This document shows, one piece after another, positions 25,536 to 33,606 of a stretch of DNA of 64,000 nt (position 1 is its first letter; every line of letters begins with the position of its first letter). The notes below the pieces were generated by a model, which saw only the letters and a list, made by a program, of their open reading frames with translations, ran no database searches and was not told where the DNA came from. Both the position numbers and the translations under genes were made by a program. The DNA comes from an uncultured Paracoccaceae bacterium (GTDB lineage Bacteria > Pseudomonadota > Alphaproteobacteria > Rhodobacterales > Rhodobacteraceae), in NCBI GenBank assembly GCA_947496535.1, contig CANMDE010000003.1:558001-622000 (forward strand), written 5' to 3'.

Positions 25536-25625
25536 GGTTTTCCCCTGATTGGCCCCATGTGAAAGCGTCCCATTGTGGCGCTTGCAGATGGAGGGTGCGC
25601 ATGACTGCGCACCCTGCGGGTTGGG

Positions 25626-26885
25626 TTAGTAAATGTCCTCGCGCGCGGCTTCGAGCCGCTCAAGGATGTCTTCCAGATTGCCTGGGATCACCATGAATTC
25701 CTGGAAACCTTCCATGGCGACGGCGGCCATTTCAGCAGGTGCATCACGGTCAAAGAACTGGGCAATGCCGCCCTGCGCGTTGTTCGACAGCATATCAAAG
25801 CCTTCGTTCAGGAACTTGTCGTCATCAACCGATGACAGCGCGTTCACTGGCAATTGGCCCAGATTTTCACCGTTGTTGATCAGGGTCTGGTTATCTGCCG
25901 ATACGACGAATTTCAGGAACTCGCGGGCGTTTTCCTTGTTGGTCGCGTTGGTCGGTATGTGGAACGTATCCGTTGGTGCGTCCTCACCCATGGGGATGCC
26001 AGCGGTGATTTCAGGGAACTGGTAGAAGTCGATCTGCTCATCGCTGAGACCTGCTTCACGCATCGGTGCCACGGCAAAGTTACCCATCAGGTAGCTTGCA
26101 GCGTCGCCGTTGACCATGAAGGGCAGGGCTTCTTGCCAGCTATAGGTCTGATGATCGTCGATGAAGGCGCCCATGTCGATCAGCTGCTGCCAGTTGGCGA
26201 ATGTTGCGCGGACTTCGTCGGAGGTCCAGCTTTCTTCGCCGTTGGTCAGAGCCGCATGGAAGTCATAGCCGTTGGTGCGCATGTTCAGATAGTCGAACCA
26301 GCCGCCAGCAGTCCAAAGGAACTTGGTCCCGATGGTGTAGCATTTCACCCCGTTGTCGAGCAGTGTCTGGCAGTTTGCCAGCTCTTCTTCCCATGTGGTC
26401 GGCTCGCTCAGGCCATATTCGTCGAAGATGTCTTTGCGGTAGTAGACGCCCCACTGGTAGTATGTGTAAGGCACGCCGTATTGCGCGTCACCGATGGTCA
26501 GCGCACCTTTGGTCGATGCCAGCTCTTCGCTGATCTGACCGTCCCAAACGTCGGAGATGTCTTCGAACAACCCGGCCTCGACATATGGCAGCATGCGGTT
26601 GGCCGCGTACCAGTTGGCAACGTCAGGCGAGTTGGCCGTCAGGAAGTTGCGGATCTGGGTCTTGTAGGCTTCGCGATCGATCACCGTCAGTTCGATGTTC
26701 AGATCAGGGTGCATTTCGCCGAAGCGTTCCACCATACCTTCCATCACCGCGCGCGGAGCGGGGTTCGACATATCCGAGAAGATGACCAGATCGCCGGAAA
26801 GTTGGTGCGCATCTGCGTGCGCTGCGGACGCTGCAATAGATGCGGCAGCCAACGCCGCGAACGACGTTTTGATAATGGAATGCAT
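25626..26885 (-). CDS. Sugar ABC transporter substrate-binding protein
   Basis: A 419-residue periplasmic binding protein of the MalE/UgpB-like cluster. The signal peptide MHSIIKTSFAALAAASIAAS is followed by AAHADAHQ, with probable cleavage after AHA. The mature domain starts with DLVIFSDMSNPAPRAVMEGM, and the SPDVANWYAANRML and KYGLSEPTTWEE-type segments fit the family. GGAGG 5-6 nt upstream supports the start at 26885 rather than the longer frame. It is the first gene of the galactoside operon and is transcribed divergently from the IclR gene. The ligand is inferred to be an alpha- or beta-galactoside, from the hydrolases downstream. Confidence 0.92.
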   Translation of the reverse strand: MHSIIKTSFAALAAASIAASAAHADAHQLSGDLVIFSDMSNPAPRAVMEGMVERFGEMHPDLNIELTVIDREAYKTQIRNFLTANSPDVANWYAANRMLPYVEAGLFEDISDVWDGQISEELASTKGALTIGDAQYGVPYTYYQWGVYYRKDIFDEYGLSEPTTWEEELANCQTLLDNGVKCYTIGTKFLWTAGGWFDYLNMRTNGYDFHAALTNGEESWTSDEVRATFANWQQLIDMGAFIDDHQTYSWQEALPFMVNGDAASYLMGNFAVAPMREAGLSDEQIDFYQFPEITAGIPMGEDAPTDTFHIPTNATNKENAREFLKFVVSADNQTLINNGENLGQLPVNALSSVDDDKFLNEGFDMLSNNAQGGIAQFFDRDAPAEMAAVAMEGFQEFMVIPGNLEDILERLEAAREDIY

Positions 26886-26919
26886 GATTTCCTCCCTAAT
26901 GCTTCCATAAAAACTCAAA

Positions 26920-26962
26920 GTCTCAATATATGAAACTTGGTTTTGGATATTGATACTAAACC
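26920..26962. promoter_or_regulatory. Candidate operators in the SBP/iclR divergent promoter
   Basis: Two inverted repeats lie between the divergent starts. GTCTCAATATATGAAAC (26920-26936) has half-sites GTnTCA and TGAnAC separated by 5 nt. GGTTTTGGAT (26939-26948) and ATACTAAACC (26953-26962) match at 8 of 10 positions. Their position between the transporter operon and the regulator is that of an IclR-family operator, which commonly is a short palindrome in the shared promoter. Confidence 0.45.
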
Positions 26963-27024
26963 GCGAACCGAGTAGTGTTGTCAACAGGTCGAAACGGAAA
27001 TTGCGACCTTGGGAGGATACAGAC

Positions 27025-27825
27025 TTGGCAGGAACCGGCGACGGAACCGTAGGTAAAGCACTGGTGGTATTGGACCAGGTGGCCTCCTTTGGTCGTCCGG
27101 TCAGGTTCAGTGAACTTCTGGACGACTCACCCTTTCCTAAACCGACATTATACAGGTTCGTTCAGACGCTGACCAACCAGCATATGCTGTCTTATGACGC
27201 GGATCGGCAGACCTATACACCCGGACTTCGGCTTGTTCGCCTTGCCCATGCCGCTTGGGAGCAGGCGACCTTGGCCCCGATGGCCCGGCCTTTTCTCGAT
27301 GCGTTGAGCCGCGAGGTGGGTGAGACGGTGCATTTGGCACAGCTGGATGCGGGACAGGTGCTTTACATAGACAAACGCAATGCCGCTGATCCGATCAAGA
27401 TGTACAGTCAGGCGGGCAAGGTTGGCCCCGCCTATTGTACCGGGGTGGGTAAGGTGATGCTGGCCTTTCTGTCCGATGATGCAGCCGATGTGATCATCAC
27501 CCAGCAGTCGTTTCACAAATTCACGCCGCAGACGCTGACCGATGAGGCCGCCTTGCGTCGGGAACTGGCCGATATTCGTACCAACGGATATGGGTTTGAC
27601 CGTGAGGAGCATGAGCCGGGCATCATCTGCGTCGCAATGCCTATTCTGTCAGAGGCGGGCCGCGTTTTGGGCGCAATCTCTGTGACCAGCACCACCGCCC
27701 GTACCAATTTGGCCGGACTGGAACAGCTTGTCCCGGTTCTGCGCCCCGCCGCAGCCAAGATTGCGCAGGCGGCCCAGAACTGGAGCTTTCCGGATTTTAA
27801 CACGAACGAAGAAGCAAGGATGTAG
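27025..27825 (+). CDS. IclR family transcriptional regulator of the galactoside operon
   Basis: A 266-residue IclR-type regulator: an N-terminal winged helix-turn-helix (GKALVVLDQVASFGRPVRFS, then KPTLYRFVQTLTNQHML) and a C-terminal effector-binding GAF-like domain (VGPAYCTGVGKVMLAFL, FDREEHEPGIICVAMPI). I place the start at the TTG at 27025, because a perfect GGGAGG lies 8 nt upstream and the HTH begins shortly after. The frame stays open to another TTG at 26950, but without a ribosome-binding site. It precedes the ATPase gene by 3 nt, so regulator and ATPase are co-transcribed away from the main operon. It probably represses the operon until a galactoside or an intermediate binds. Confidence 0.88.
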   Translation: MAGTGDGTVGKALVVLDQVASFGRPVRFSELLDDSPFPKPTLYRFVQTLTNQHMLSYDADRQTYTPGLRLVRLAHAAWEQATLAPMARPFLDALSREVGETVHLAQLDAGQVLYIDKRNAADPIKMYSQAGKVGPAYCTGVGKVMLAFLSDDAADVIITQQSFHKFTPQTLTDEAALRRELADIRTNGYGFDREEHEPGIICVAMPILSEAGRVLGAISVTSTTARTNLAGLEQLVPVLRPAAAKIAQAAQNWSFPDFNTNEEARM

Positions 27826-27828
27826 CCC

Positions 27829-28890
27829 ATGTCAGGTGTGACGTTGAACGAGGTGATCAAGCGCTACGGCGAAGTGCAGGTCATACATGGCATCGATCTG
27901 CAGATCGAGGATGGTGAATTCTGCGTCTTCGTCGGCCCGTCGGGTTGCGGCAAATCCACCTTGCTGCGCATGGTCGCGGGTTTGGAGGAAACGACCGAAG
28001 GCCAGATGATGATCGGTGACCGGGATGTGACCCGGATGGACCCTTCGCAGCGTGGCGTGGCGATGGTGTTTCAGACCTACGCGCTTTATCCGCATATGAC
28101 CGTAAAGGAGAACATGGGGTTTGGCCTGAAAATGAATGGCCACCCCAAGGCCGAGATCGAAAAGAAGGTTGGCGAGGCGACCCGTATCCTAAAGCTGGAG
28201 CCGTATCTTGACCGCAAACCGGCGGCTTTGTCGGGCGGGCAGCGGCAGCGCGTTTCGATCGGTCGTGCGATTGTCCGCGGGCCAGAGGTCTTTTTGTTTG
28301 ATGAGCCGCTGTCCAACCTCGATGCCGAGTTGCGGGTCGAGATGCGCGTGGAGATCGCCCGGCTGCACAAGGAAATCGGCGCAACGATGATTTACGTGAC
28401 CCACGATCAGGTTGAGGCGATGACGCTGGCTGACAAGATTGTCGTGTTGCGGGCCGGTGTCATTGAACAGGTTGGCGCGCCGATGGATCTTTATCGTGAT
28501 CCTGACAACAAATTCGTTGCTGGGTTTATCGGATCACCGGCGATGAATTTCCTCGAAGGCGTCGCCAATAGTGGCACTGTGACGGTCCCCGGCATGAAAG
28601 CCGCGTTTGAAGGTGTGATTGCGCCAGCTTACAGCGGAAAGAAAGTGACCGTCGGAATGCGGGCTGAACATCTGTCGATTGATCCTGCGGGCGACACACA
28701 TGTCGTAGATATGACTGAGAGCCTCGGGGGCGTATCCTTTGTCTACCTCAAAGGCGAAACTGGCGAGCGGATCGTTTTGGAAGAACGCGGTGATGAGCGG
28801 TCGGAGGAAGGTGCGCGGGTTGGGGTGAAGATCGATAAGGAGCGGATCTATCTGTTCGATCCTGAGACAGAGGCGCGGATTCGAATGTAA
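27829..28890 (+). CDS. Sugar ABC transporter ATPase (MalK/UgpC/MsmK type)
   Basis: A 353-residue ABC ATPase with Walker A GPSGCGKST, Q-loop VFQTYALYPHMTV, signature LSGGQRQRVSIGRA, Walker B VFLFDEPLSNLDAE and the His-loop THDQVEAMTLAD. The C-terminal 110 residues (FIGSPAMNFLEG and beyond) form the regulatory OB/TOBE domain of CUT1 transporters. It energises the import system whose binding protein and permeases are on the opposite strand (23629-26885). It starts 3 nt after iclR. Two strong hairpins follow it. Confidence 0.95.
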   Translation: MSGVTLNEVIKRYGEVQVIHGIDLQIEDGEFCVFVGPSGCGKSTLLRMVAGLEETTEGQMMIGDRDVTRMDPSQRGVAMVFQTYALYPHMTVKENMGFGLKMNGHPKAEIEKKVGEATRILKLEPYLDRKPAALSGGQRQRVSIGRAIVRGPEVFLFDEPLSNLDAELRVEMRVEIARLHKEIGATMIYVTHDQVEAMTLADKIVVLRAGVIEQVGAPMDLYRDPDNKFVAGFIGSPAMNFLEGVANSGTVTVPGMKAAFEGVIAPAYSGKKVTVGMRAEHLSIDPAGDTHVVDMTESLGGVSFVYLKGETGERIVLEERGDERSEEGARVGVKIDKERIYLFDPETEARIRM

Positions 28891-28897
28891 GTGGGGC

Positions 28898-28946
28898 GGA
28901 ATTTTCTTCGAAAATTCCGGTTTACCAATTTTTCGCGAAAAATTGG
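28898..28946. terminator. Tandem palindromic hairpins between convergent operons
   Basis: GGAATTTTC-TTC-GAAAATTCC (28898-28918) and the perfect 22-nt palindrome starting CCAATTTTTCGCG (28925-28946) lie between the end of the ATPase gene and the end of soeC on the other strand. Being symmetrical with A/T-rich arms, each could terminate transcription in both directions. Confidence 0.7.
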
Positions 28947-28957
28947 CCGCGCTAAGT

Positions 28958-29830
28958 TCACCGTTTTCCGTAATACAAACCCACCACATGCTCGGCTTCG
29001 GCGAAGAAGAGCCAACGGAGTGTCAGGACGCCCGCGACATGGCTCAGCACGGCAAGGGCCGCGAAGATGTGATTGAAGGGCAGCAGCAAGAAGAGCAGCG
29101 GCAGTGCGAAGGCTAGCCCCAGCCCGATGATCCGGAGTTGCTGCGCATGTTTGCGTCCAACCACGTGGATGAACTCTCGCATAAGGTAATTTGTGCCGGT
29201 ATGCGGCGGCTCGAATGCGCGGACTTTGCCGATGTGACCCAATCCGGTGGCGCTGGCCATGTCGGTGCCTGATTGTGCCAGCCGGGTGTCGCCTGTAACC
29301 CATGCGTAGAATTGCAGGCTACTGGCGATAAGTAGAAGGATCAGCGCTTCGATCACTTGTCCGCCGAGCAAAGCGCCTCCGCCGAGTGACAGCACCAGAA
29401 AGAGTGCCGGGGTGGTCCAGTGCTTCCAGCGCGGAACGGTTTTGAGTTGAGCGTAGATCATGGAGGTGGTGAAGACAGTGGCGATGGCCCCTGCTGCCCC
29501 CAGCCAGCCGAAGATGCCGATGCGGGCACCCGCAAAGACAAGTCCGGCCCCGTAAAGCGCCATGATAATCAGTGTGGCGACCGCGCAAATGCCTTCGCGG
29601 CTGAGCCAGCTTGTTTTCCATTGGCTGAAAGCTTTGACCGCCCGTTCTGGATGGCCGAGGTGGAAGGTTGAGGCCAGAAGGCCACCAACTGCGAAAATAT
29701 AAGCGATGGCAAACCAGATGAAGGCCGAGAGCCCGGTTGGAACCAGCGCGCCGACACCAAGCCAAAACAGCAAACCAAAGCCGAGGCCGGAGAAGGTCGT
29801 GAAGATGATGACGGAAGGAGCGGGATGCAT
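28958..29830 (-). CDS. soeC: Sulfite dehydrogenase membrane anchor subunit (DmsC-like)
   Basis: A 290-residue polytopic membrane protein of the DmsC anchor family with about eight hydrophobic helices, starting MHPAPSVIIFTTFSGLGFGL. Conserved features include HLGHPERAVKAFSQWKTSWLSRE, which contains the quinone-site-type His and Arg. In SoeABC it passes electrons from sulfite oxidation to the quinone pool. The start at 29830 overlaps the soeB stop by 1 nt, so the two are coupled. Family membership alone would also allow a DMSO reductase anchor; the assignment to Soe comes from the adjoining xsc/tau genes and the SoeA-type catalytic subunit. Confidence 0.85.
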   Translation of the reverse strand: MHPAPSVIIFTTFSGLGFGLLFWLGVGALVPTGLSAFIWFAIAYIFAVGGLLASTFHLGHPERAVKAFSQWKTSWLSREGICAVATLIIMALYGAGLVFAGARIGIFGWLGAAGAIATVFTTSMIYAQLKTVPRWKHWTTPALFLVLSLGGGALLGGQVIEALILLLIASSLQFYAWVTGDTRLAQSGTDMASATGLGHIGKVRAFEPPHTGTNYLMREFIHVVGRKHAQQLRIIGLGLAFALPLLFLLLPFNHIFAALAVLSHVAGVLTLRWLFFAEAEHVVGLYYGKR

Positions 29831-30591
29831 TATTGTGCGCCTCCGGGCAGGGACGACAGGGCCTTGTCCAGCCAATGGGCAAAGCCTTTGCCGTCTTCGG
29901 CGACCGGTTCGAGGTAGGGTGCAAGGATGTCGATCTCGGGTTCCTGATCCTTGGGCCGCGGCGGCAGGTATTTGTTCACAGGCTTGGTGCCTTGTTCTGG
30001 CATCAGATCAAATCCACCCCGTTCGGCGACCAGTTGGCTGACATCGCTGTCGGGATCGCCCAGATCGCCGAAGTGGCGCGCGCCTGAAGGGCAGGTGCGC
30101 ACGCAGGCAGGTTCTCGGTCTTCTTCGGGCAGATTTTCGTTGTAGATACGGTCAACGCAAAGGGTGCATTTCTTCATTACCCCTTCCTTGGCGTCCATCT
30201 CGCGGGCGCCATAGGGGCAGGCCCAGGCGCAAAGACCGCAGCCGATGCAATCGCTTTCATTGACGAGCACAATCCCGTCCTCGGCCCGCTTGTAGCTGGC
30301 GCCGGTCGGGCAGACGGTCACACAGGGTGCGTCTTCGCAATGCAAACAGGATTTGGGAAAATGTATGAGCTGGGCTGCCCCTTGGTCTGGCTGTACCTCG
30401 TATGAATGCACCCGGTTCAGGAACGTGCCAGAGGGGGCGGCACCATAGGGGTCTTGGTCTGACAGCGGTGCGCCGTAGTTTTCTGTGTTCCAGCCTTTGC
30501 AGGAGATCACGCAGGCGTGGCAGCCGACACAGGTATCGAGGTCAATGACGAGGCCAAGCTTTTTCGCGGAGGGTGGGGGGAGTTGTGTCAT
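29830..30591 (-). CDS. soeB: Sulfite dehydrogenase iron-sulfur subunit (DmsB-like)
   Basis: A 253-residue ferredoxin-like subunit with four cysteine clusters: CVGCHACVISCK near residue 21, CLHCEDAPCVTVCPTGA, CIGCGLCAWACPYGA, and CTLCVDR with CVRTCPSGA. This is the four-[4Fe-4S] arrangement of DmsB/PsrB-type proteins, carrying electrons from the molybdenum subunit to the membrane anchor. The N-terminus MTQLPPPSAKKLGLVIDLD has no Tat or Sec signal, consistent with the cytoplasmic orientation described for SoeABC. It overlaps the small upstream gene by 4 nt and soeC by 1 nt. Confidence 0.88.
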   Translation of the reverse strand: MTQLPPPSAKKLGLVIDLDTCVGCHACVISCKGWNTENYGAPLSDQDPYGAAPSGTFLNRVHSYEVQPDQGAAQLIHFPKSCLHCEDAPCVTVCPTGASYKRAEDGIVLVNESDCIGCGLCAWACPYGAREMDAKEGVMKKCTLCVDRIYNENLPEEDREPACVRTCPSGARHFGDLGDPDSDVSQLVAERGGFDLMPEQGTKPVNKYLPPRPKDQEPEIDILAPYLEPVAEDGKGFAHWLDKALSSLPGGAQ

Positions 30592-30767
30592 GAAACTGCG
30601 CCTGTTGAAAAAATTGGAGCCTCCGGCGGGAGTTTTTGGGCCAAGATGAAGGCGGGAGCTTGTGCCTTGGCCTCTCGGTTGTCCCATGTGGCGACGTAGT
30701 AGATGAAGCTGCCGATCGTGACCGTCAGAAAGGCGGCGATGAGGAGGAGAATGCGGGTTTTGCTCAT
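30588..30767 (-). CDS. Small single-pass membrane protein within the soe operon
   Basis: A 59-residue protein starting MSKTRILLLIAAFLTVTIGS, with one hydrophobic helix (about residues 5-27) and a polar tail. Its start overlaps the soeA stop by 4 nt and its stop overlaps the soeB start by 4 nt, so it is translated as part of the operon. The last 20 or so residues (AFILAQKLPPEAPIF) are encoded by a copy of a dispersed repeat. No family is recognised; it might be an assembly or stabilising factor, comparable in size to CydX-like micro-subunits. Confidence 0.65.
   Translation of the reverse strand: MSKTRILLLIAAFLTVTIGSFIYYVATWDNREAKAQAPAFILAQKLPPEAPIFSTGAVS
30617..30658. repeat. Dispersed repeat, copy 2, embedded in a coding region
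   Basis: The block runs from GGAGCCTCCGGCGGGAG into GTTTTTGGGCCAAGATGAAG and GCGGG. Positions 30630-30655 match 18439-18464 almost base for base. It contains CTCC-GGCG-GGAG followed by T5 on the plus strand, a terminator-like shape. On the minus strand it encodes the C-terminus of the small soe protein. Confidence 0.65.
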
Positions 30768-33595
30768 TCGCCCACCTTCCAATCCAACTCATCCGGCCCT
30801 TGTCCCACCGGTGATTTGATAGGTGGCGACACTGGTTGGCTTTCCTCCGGTGCGGCGGCCTTTTCGATCTTTACCCGCAGGTCGAACCATGCGGCCTGCC
30901 CTGTGATCGGGTCGGAGTTGGCCCAGCGCAGCCCGTCGCCCTTGGGTGGCAGCAATTCGTGGATAAGATGGTTAAGAAGGAACCCTTTGGTCGCTTCGGG
31001 GGCGTCCTTGTCCAGCGCCCAGGCCCCTTTGCGTTTGCCGATGGCGTTCCACGTCCAGATGGTGTTTTCGTTGAGCGATGCCTGATGCGCGACGGGGACA
31101 GTGATCGAGCCGTGGGTAGAGGTCACGCAGGCCCAGTCGCCTTCCTGAAAATTGTTGGTTTCCCAGATTTTGGTCGGGACATAGAGTGGATTATGTCCGT
31201 GGATTTGACGTAACCAAGCGTTTTGCGTCCCCCAGCTATGGTACATCGCCATTGGCCGTTGGGTCAGCGCGTGAATTGGGTACTCCACCGGGTCCACATG
31301 GCCATCCTCGAACGGTGCATACCAGATCGGCAACGGGTCCATCGTTGCTTTGATTTGGCCGCGCAGACGTTCCGGGGGTTGCCTTGTTCCTATGCCTTCG
31401 GCGGCGGCCTGAAATTTGCGCAAGGGTTCGACGTAGAGCTGGAAGATGTATGGTTGGGGCACGTCGTAGCAGCCCATCTCGACCGCCCAATTCTGGTAGT
31501 CCATGGAGAAGGGTTTGTAATAGGCGGCGTTTTCAGGAACGTGGGCGAGCCAGAAGCCGCCATTCTTGATGTAGCTTTCCAGCTGCCCGCCATTGGCGTC
31601 ACCGCGCCCGCCTTGCAGCGTCGCATTCTCGCCCAGCCGCCAACCTGCCAGAGGGCCGATGCCGGGGCGACGAATGTGGTTGGTGATGTAGTCGGCGTAG
31701 TCTTCGTATTTCTGGCTGCCGTCATCGGTCACGAAACCGGGCAGGCCGAGCCTTGCGCCGAGATCGCACAGGACCGATTGGAACCCGCGGACGTCCCGGT
31801 CGGGTTCAACCACTGGCCAGCGGATGGCGTCTGCAATCCCATCTGCCTCGCAAATCGGACGGTCCAGGATCGAGATGCAATCGTGCCGTTCGAGGTAAGT
31901 GGTGTCGGGCAGGATCAGGTCTGCATAGGCCACCATTTCCGATGAGTAGGCATCCGAATAGATGATACGTGGGATGACGTAGTCGCCGTTTTCGTCCTTG
32001 TCCGTCAGCATGTTGTGGACGCCGCCCACATTCATCGACGAGTTCCATGACATGTTGGCCATATACATGAACAGGGTGTCGATCTTGTAAGGGTCGCCCG
32101 CATGGGCGTTGGAGATCACCATATGCATCAGCCCATGGGCGGACATCGGGTTTTCCCAGCTATACGCTTTGTCGATGCGGATTGGGTCGCCTTCATCATT
32201 GAGGCAAAGATCCTCTGGCCCTTGAACGTAGCCCAGATGCGGACCGTCCAGCGCCTGTCCCGGAGTGACCTTGCAGTGTGGTTTGGGGTGTGCCGTTGCG
32301 GGCTTGGGGTAGGGCGGTTTGAACCGCATGCCGCCAGGGGTTTCGACCGAGCCGAGGATGATTTGTAGTGTATGCAGCGCGCGGCAGGTCTGGAACCCGT
32401 TGGAGTGGGCACTGATGCCGCGCATGGCGTGAAAGCTGACCGGGCGGCCGACCATTTTGTCGTGCTTTATTCCCCGAAAGTCTGTCCATTCGCGGTCGAG
32501 TTCAATCGCTTCATCAAAGGCCACGCGGGCAAGGTCGGCGGCGATAGCGCGGATGCGCTGGGCGGGGATGCCGCAGCGGTCGGCGACCGCTTCTGGGGCG
32601 TAGTCGTCGCTCAGATACCGGTCGGCCATCAGGTGGAAGACCGGGCGATGGCTTATGCCTTTGGCGCGGTAGGTCGCCGCGAGGTCGGGTTCGACGCCTT
32701 GGCCGTTCCATGGAGCGAGTTGGCCCGTCCGCCGGTCGATGACCTGTGGTTCGCCGTCGCTGTCCCGCAGGAAGAGGCCGAACTGCTCTGACTTGGGGTC
32801 TTCGTTAACCAGCACAGACGCGTTGGTGAAGCGCGCCAGATAGTCGAGATCGACGCGGCCTGCCTTCATCAGGCAGTGGACAAGGGCGAGGATGAATAAC
32901 CCATCCGTGCCGGGGGTGATCCCGATCCAATCGTCTGCCACAGCGTTGTAGCCGGTGCGGATCGGGTTGACGCCAATCATCCGGGCCCCGCGCTCTTTCA
33001 GTTTGCCGATGCCCATCTTGATGGGGTTGCTGTCGTGGTCTTCGGCGACGCCGAATAGCATGAACAGCTTGGTGTGATCCCAGTCGGGTTGGCCAAATTC
33101 CCAGAATGCGCCGCCCATGGTGTAGATGCCGGCCGCTGCCATGTTGACCGAACAAAAGCCGCCATGGGCTGCGTAATTTGGTGTGCCAAAGCCCTGCGCC
33201 CAGAAGCTGGTAAAACTTTGCGACTGATCGCGCCCCGTGAAAAACGCCAGCTTTTCCGGATGCTTTTCGCGAATGGGTGCCAACCAATCGGTGGCCAGCG
33301 TCAACGCTTCTTCCCAGCTGATTTCCTCAAACTCGCCAGACCCGCGTTCGCCGACTCGCTTCAGTGGCGCGCGCAGCCGCGACGGTGCGTTATGCTGCAT
33401 GATGCCAGCCGACCCTTTGGCGCAGAGGACCCCCTTGTTGACGGGGTGATCTTTGTTGCCCTCGATATAGGCGACTTTGCCGTCCTTCATATGGACATTG
33501 ATCCCGCAACGGCACGCGCACATGTAGCAGGTCGTCTTGCGCACCTCGTCGGACACTTTTGGTGATGTATCGAGATCAGGCTGATGATGGGTCAT
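30764..33595 (-). CDS. soeA: Sulfite dehydrogenase molybdopterin catalytic subunit
   Basis: A 943-residue molybdopterin oxidoreductase of the DMSO-reductase superfamily. The N-terminal [4Fe-4S] motif uses C23, C26, C30 and C58 (TTCYMCACRCGI, then VLCAKGSAG). The MoCo-binding domains follow, with RGISAHSNGFQTCRALH and a C-terminal dinucleotide-binding domain (TQRPMAMYHSWGTQNAWLR). There is no twin-arginine signal, so the enzyme should be cytoplasmic, as SoeA is and DmsA is not. SoeABC oxidises sulfite to sulfate and reduces quinone. Here it would dispose of sulfite released by Xsc from taurine. It starts 11 nt after a TSUP permease gene. Confidence 0.86.
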   Translation of the reverse strand: MTHHQPDLDTSPKVSDEVRKTTCYMCACRCGINVHMKDGKVAYIEGNKDHPVNKGVLCAKGSAGIMQHNAPSRLRAPLKRVGERGSGEFEEISWEEALTLATDWLAPIREKHPEKLAFFTGRDQSQSFTSFWAQGFGTPNYAAHGGFCSVNMAAAGIYTMGGAFWEFGQPDWDHTKLFMLFGVAEDHDSNPIKMGIGKLKERGARMIGVNPIRTGYNAVADDWIGITPGTDGLFILALVHCLMKAGRVDLDYLARFTNASVLVNEDPKSEQFGLFLRDSDGEPQVIDRRTGQLAPWNGQGVEPDLAATYRAKGISHRPVFHLMADRYLSDDYAPEAVADRCGIPAQRIRAIAADLARVAFDEAIELDREWTDFRGIKHDKMVGRPVSFHAMRGISAHSNGFQTCRALHTLQIILGSVETPGGMRFKPPYPKPATAHPKPHCKVTPGQALDGPHLGYVQGPEDLCLNDEGDPIRIDKAYSWENPMSAHGLMHMVISNAHAGDPYKIDTLFMYMANMSWNSSMNVGGVHNMLTDKDENGDYVIPRIIYSDAYSSEMVAYADLILPDTTYLERHDCISILDRPICEADGIADAIRWPVVEPDRDVRGFQSVLCDLGARLGLPGFVTDDGSQKYEDYADYITNHIRRPGIGPLAGWRLGENATLQGGRGDANGGQLESYIKNGGFWLAHVPENAAYYKPFSMDYQNWAVEMGCYDVPQPYIFQLYVEPLRKFQAAAEGIGTRQPPERLRGQIKATMDPLPIWYAPFEDGHVDPVEYPIHALTQRPMAMYHSWGTQNAWLRQIHGHNPLYVPTKIWETNNFQEGDWACVTSTHGSITVPVAHQASLNENTIWTWNAIGKRKGAWALDKDAPEATKGFLLNHLIHELLPPKGDGLRWANSDPITGQAAWFDLRVKIEKAAAPEESQPVSPPIKSPVGQGPDELDWKVGE

Positions 33596-33606
33596 GTGGG
33601 CATCTC

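Noticed and set aside
25854..26933. A 359-residue open frame antisense to the sugar-binding protein gene
   Set aside because: It mirrors the codon structure of a clear binding-protein gene, has no ribosome-binding site or recognisable domain, and is typical of antisense frames in GC-rich DNA.
28958..33595. Reading the molybdoenzyme operon as a DMSO reductase (DmsABC)
   Set aside because: The subunit families are those of DmsABC, but the catalytic subunit has no twin-arginine signal and the genes continue directly from xsc, pta and sulfur exporters. That context fits the cytoplasmic sulfite dehydrogenase SoeABC better.
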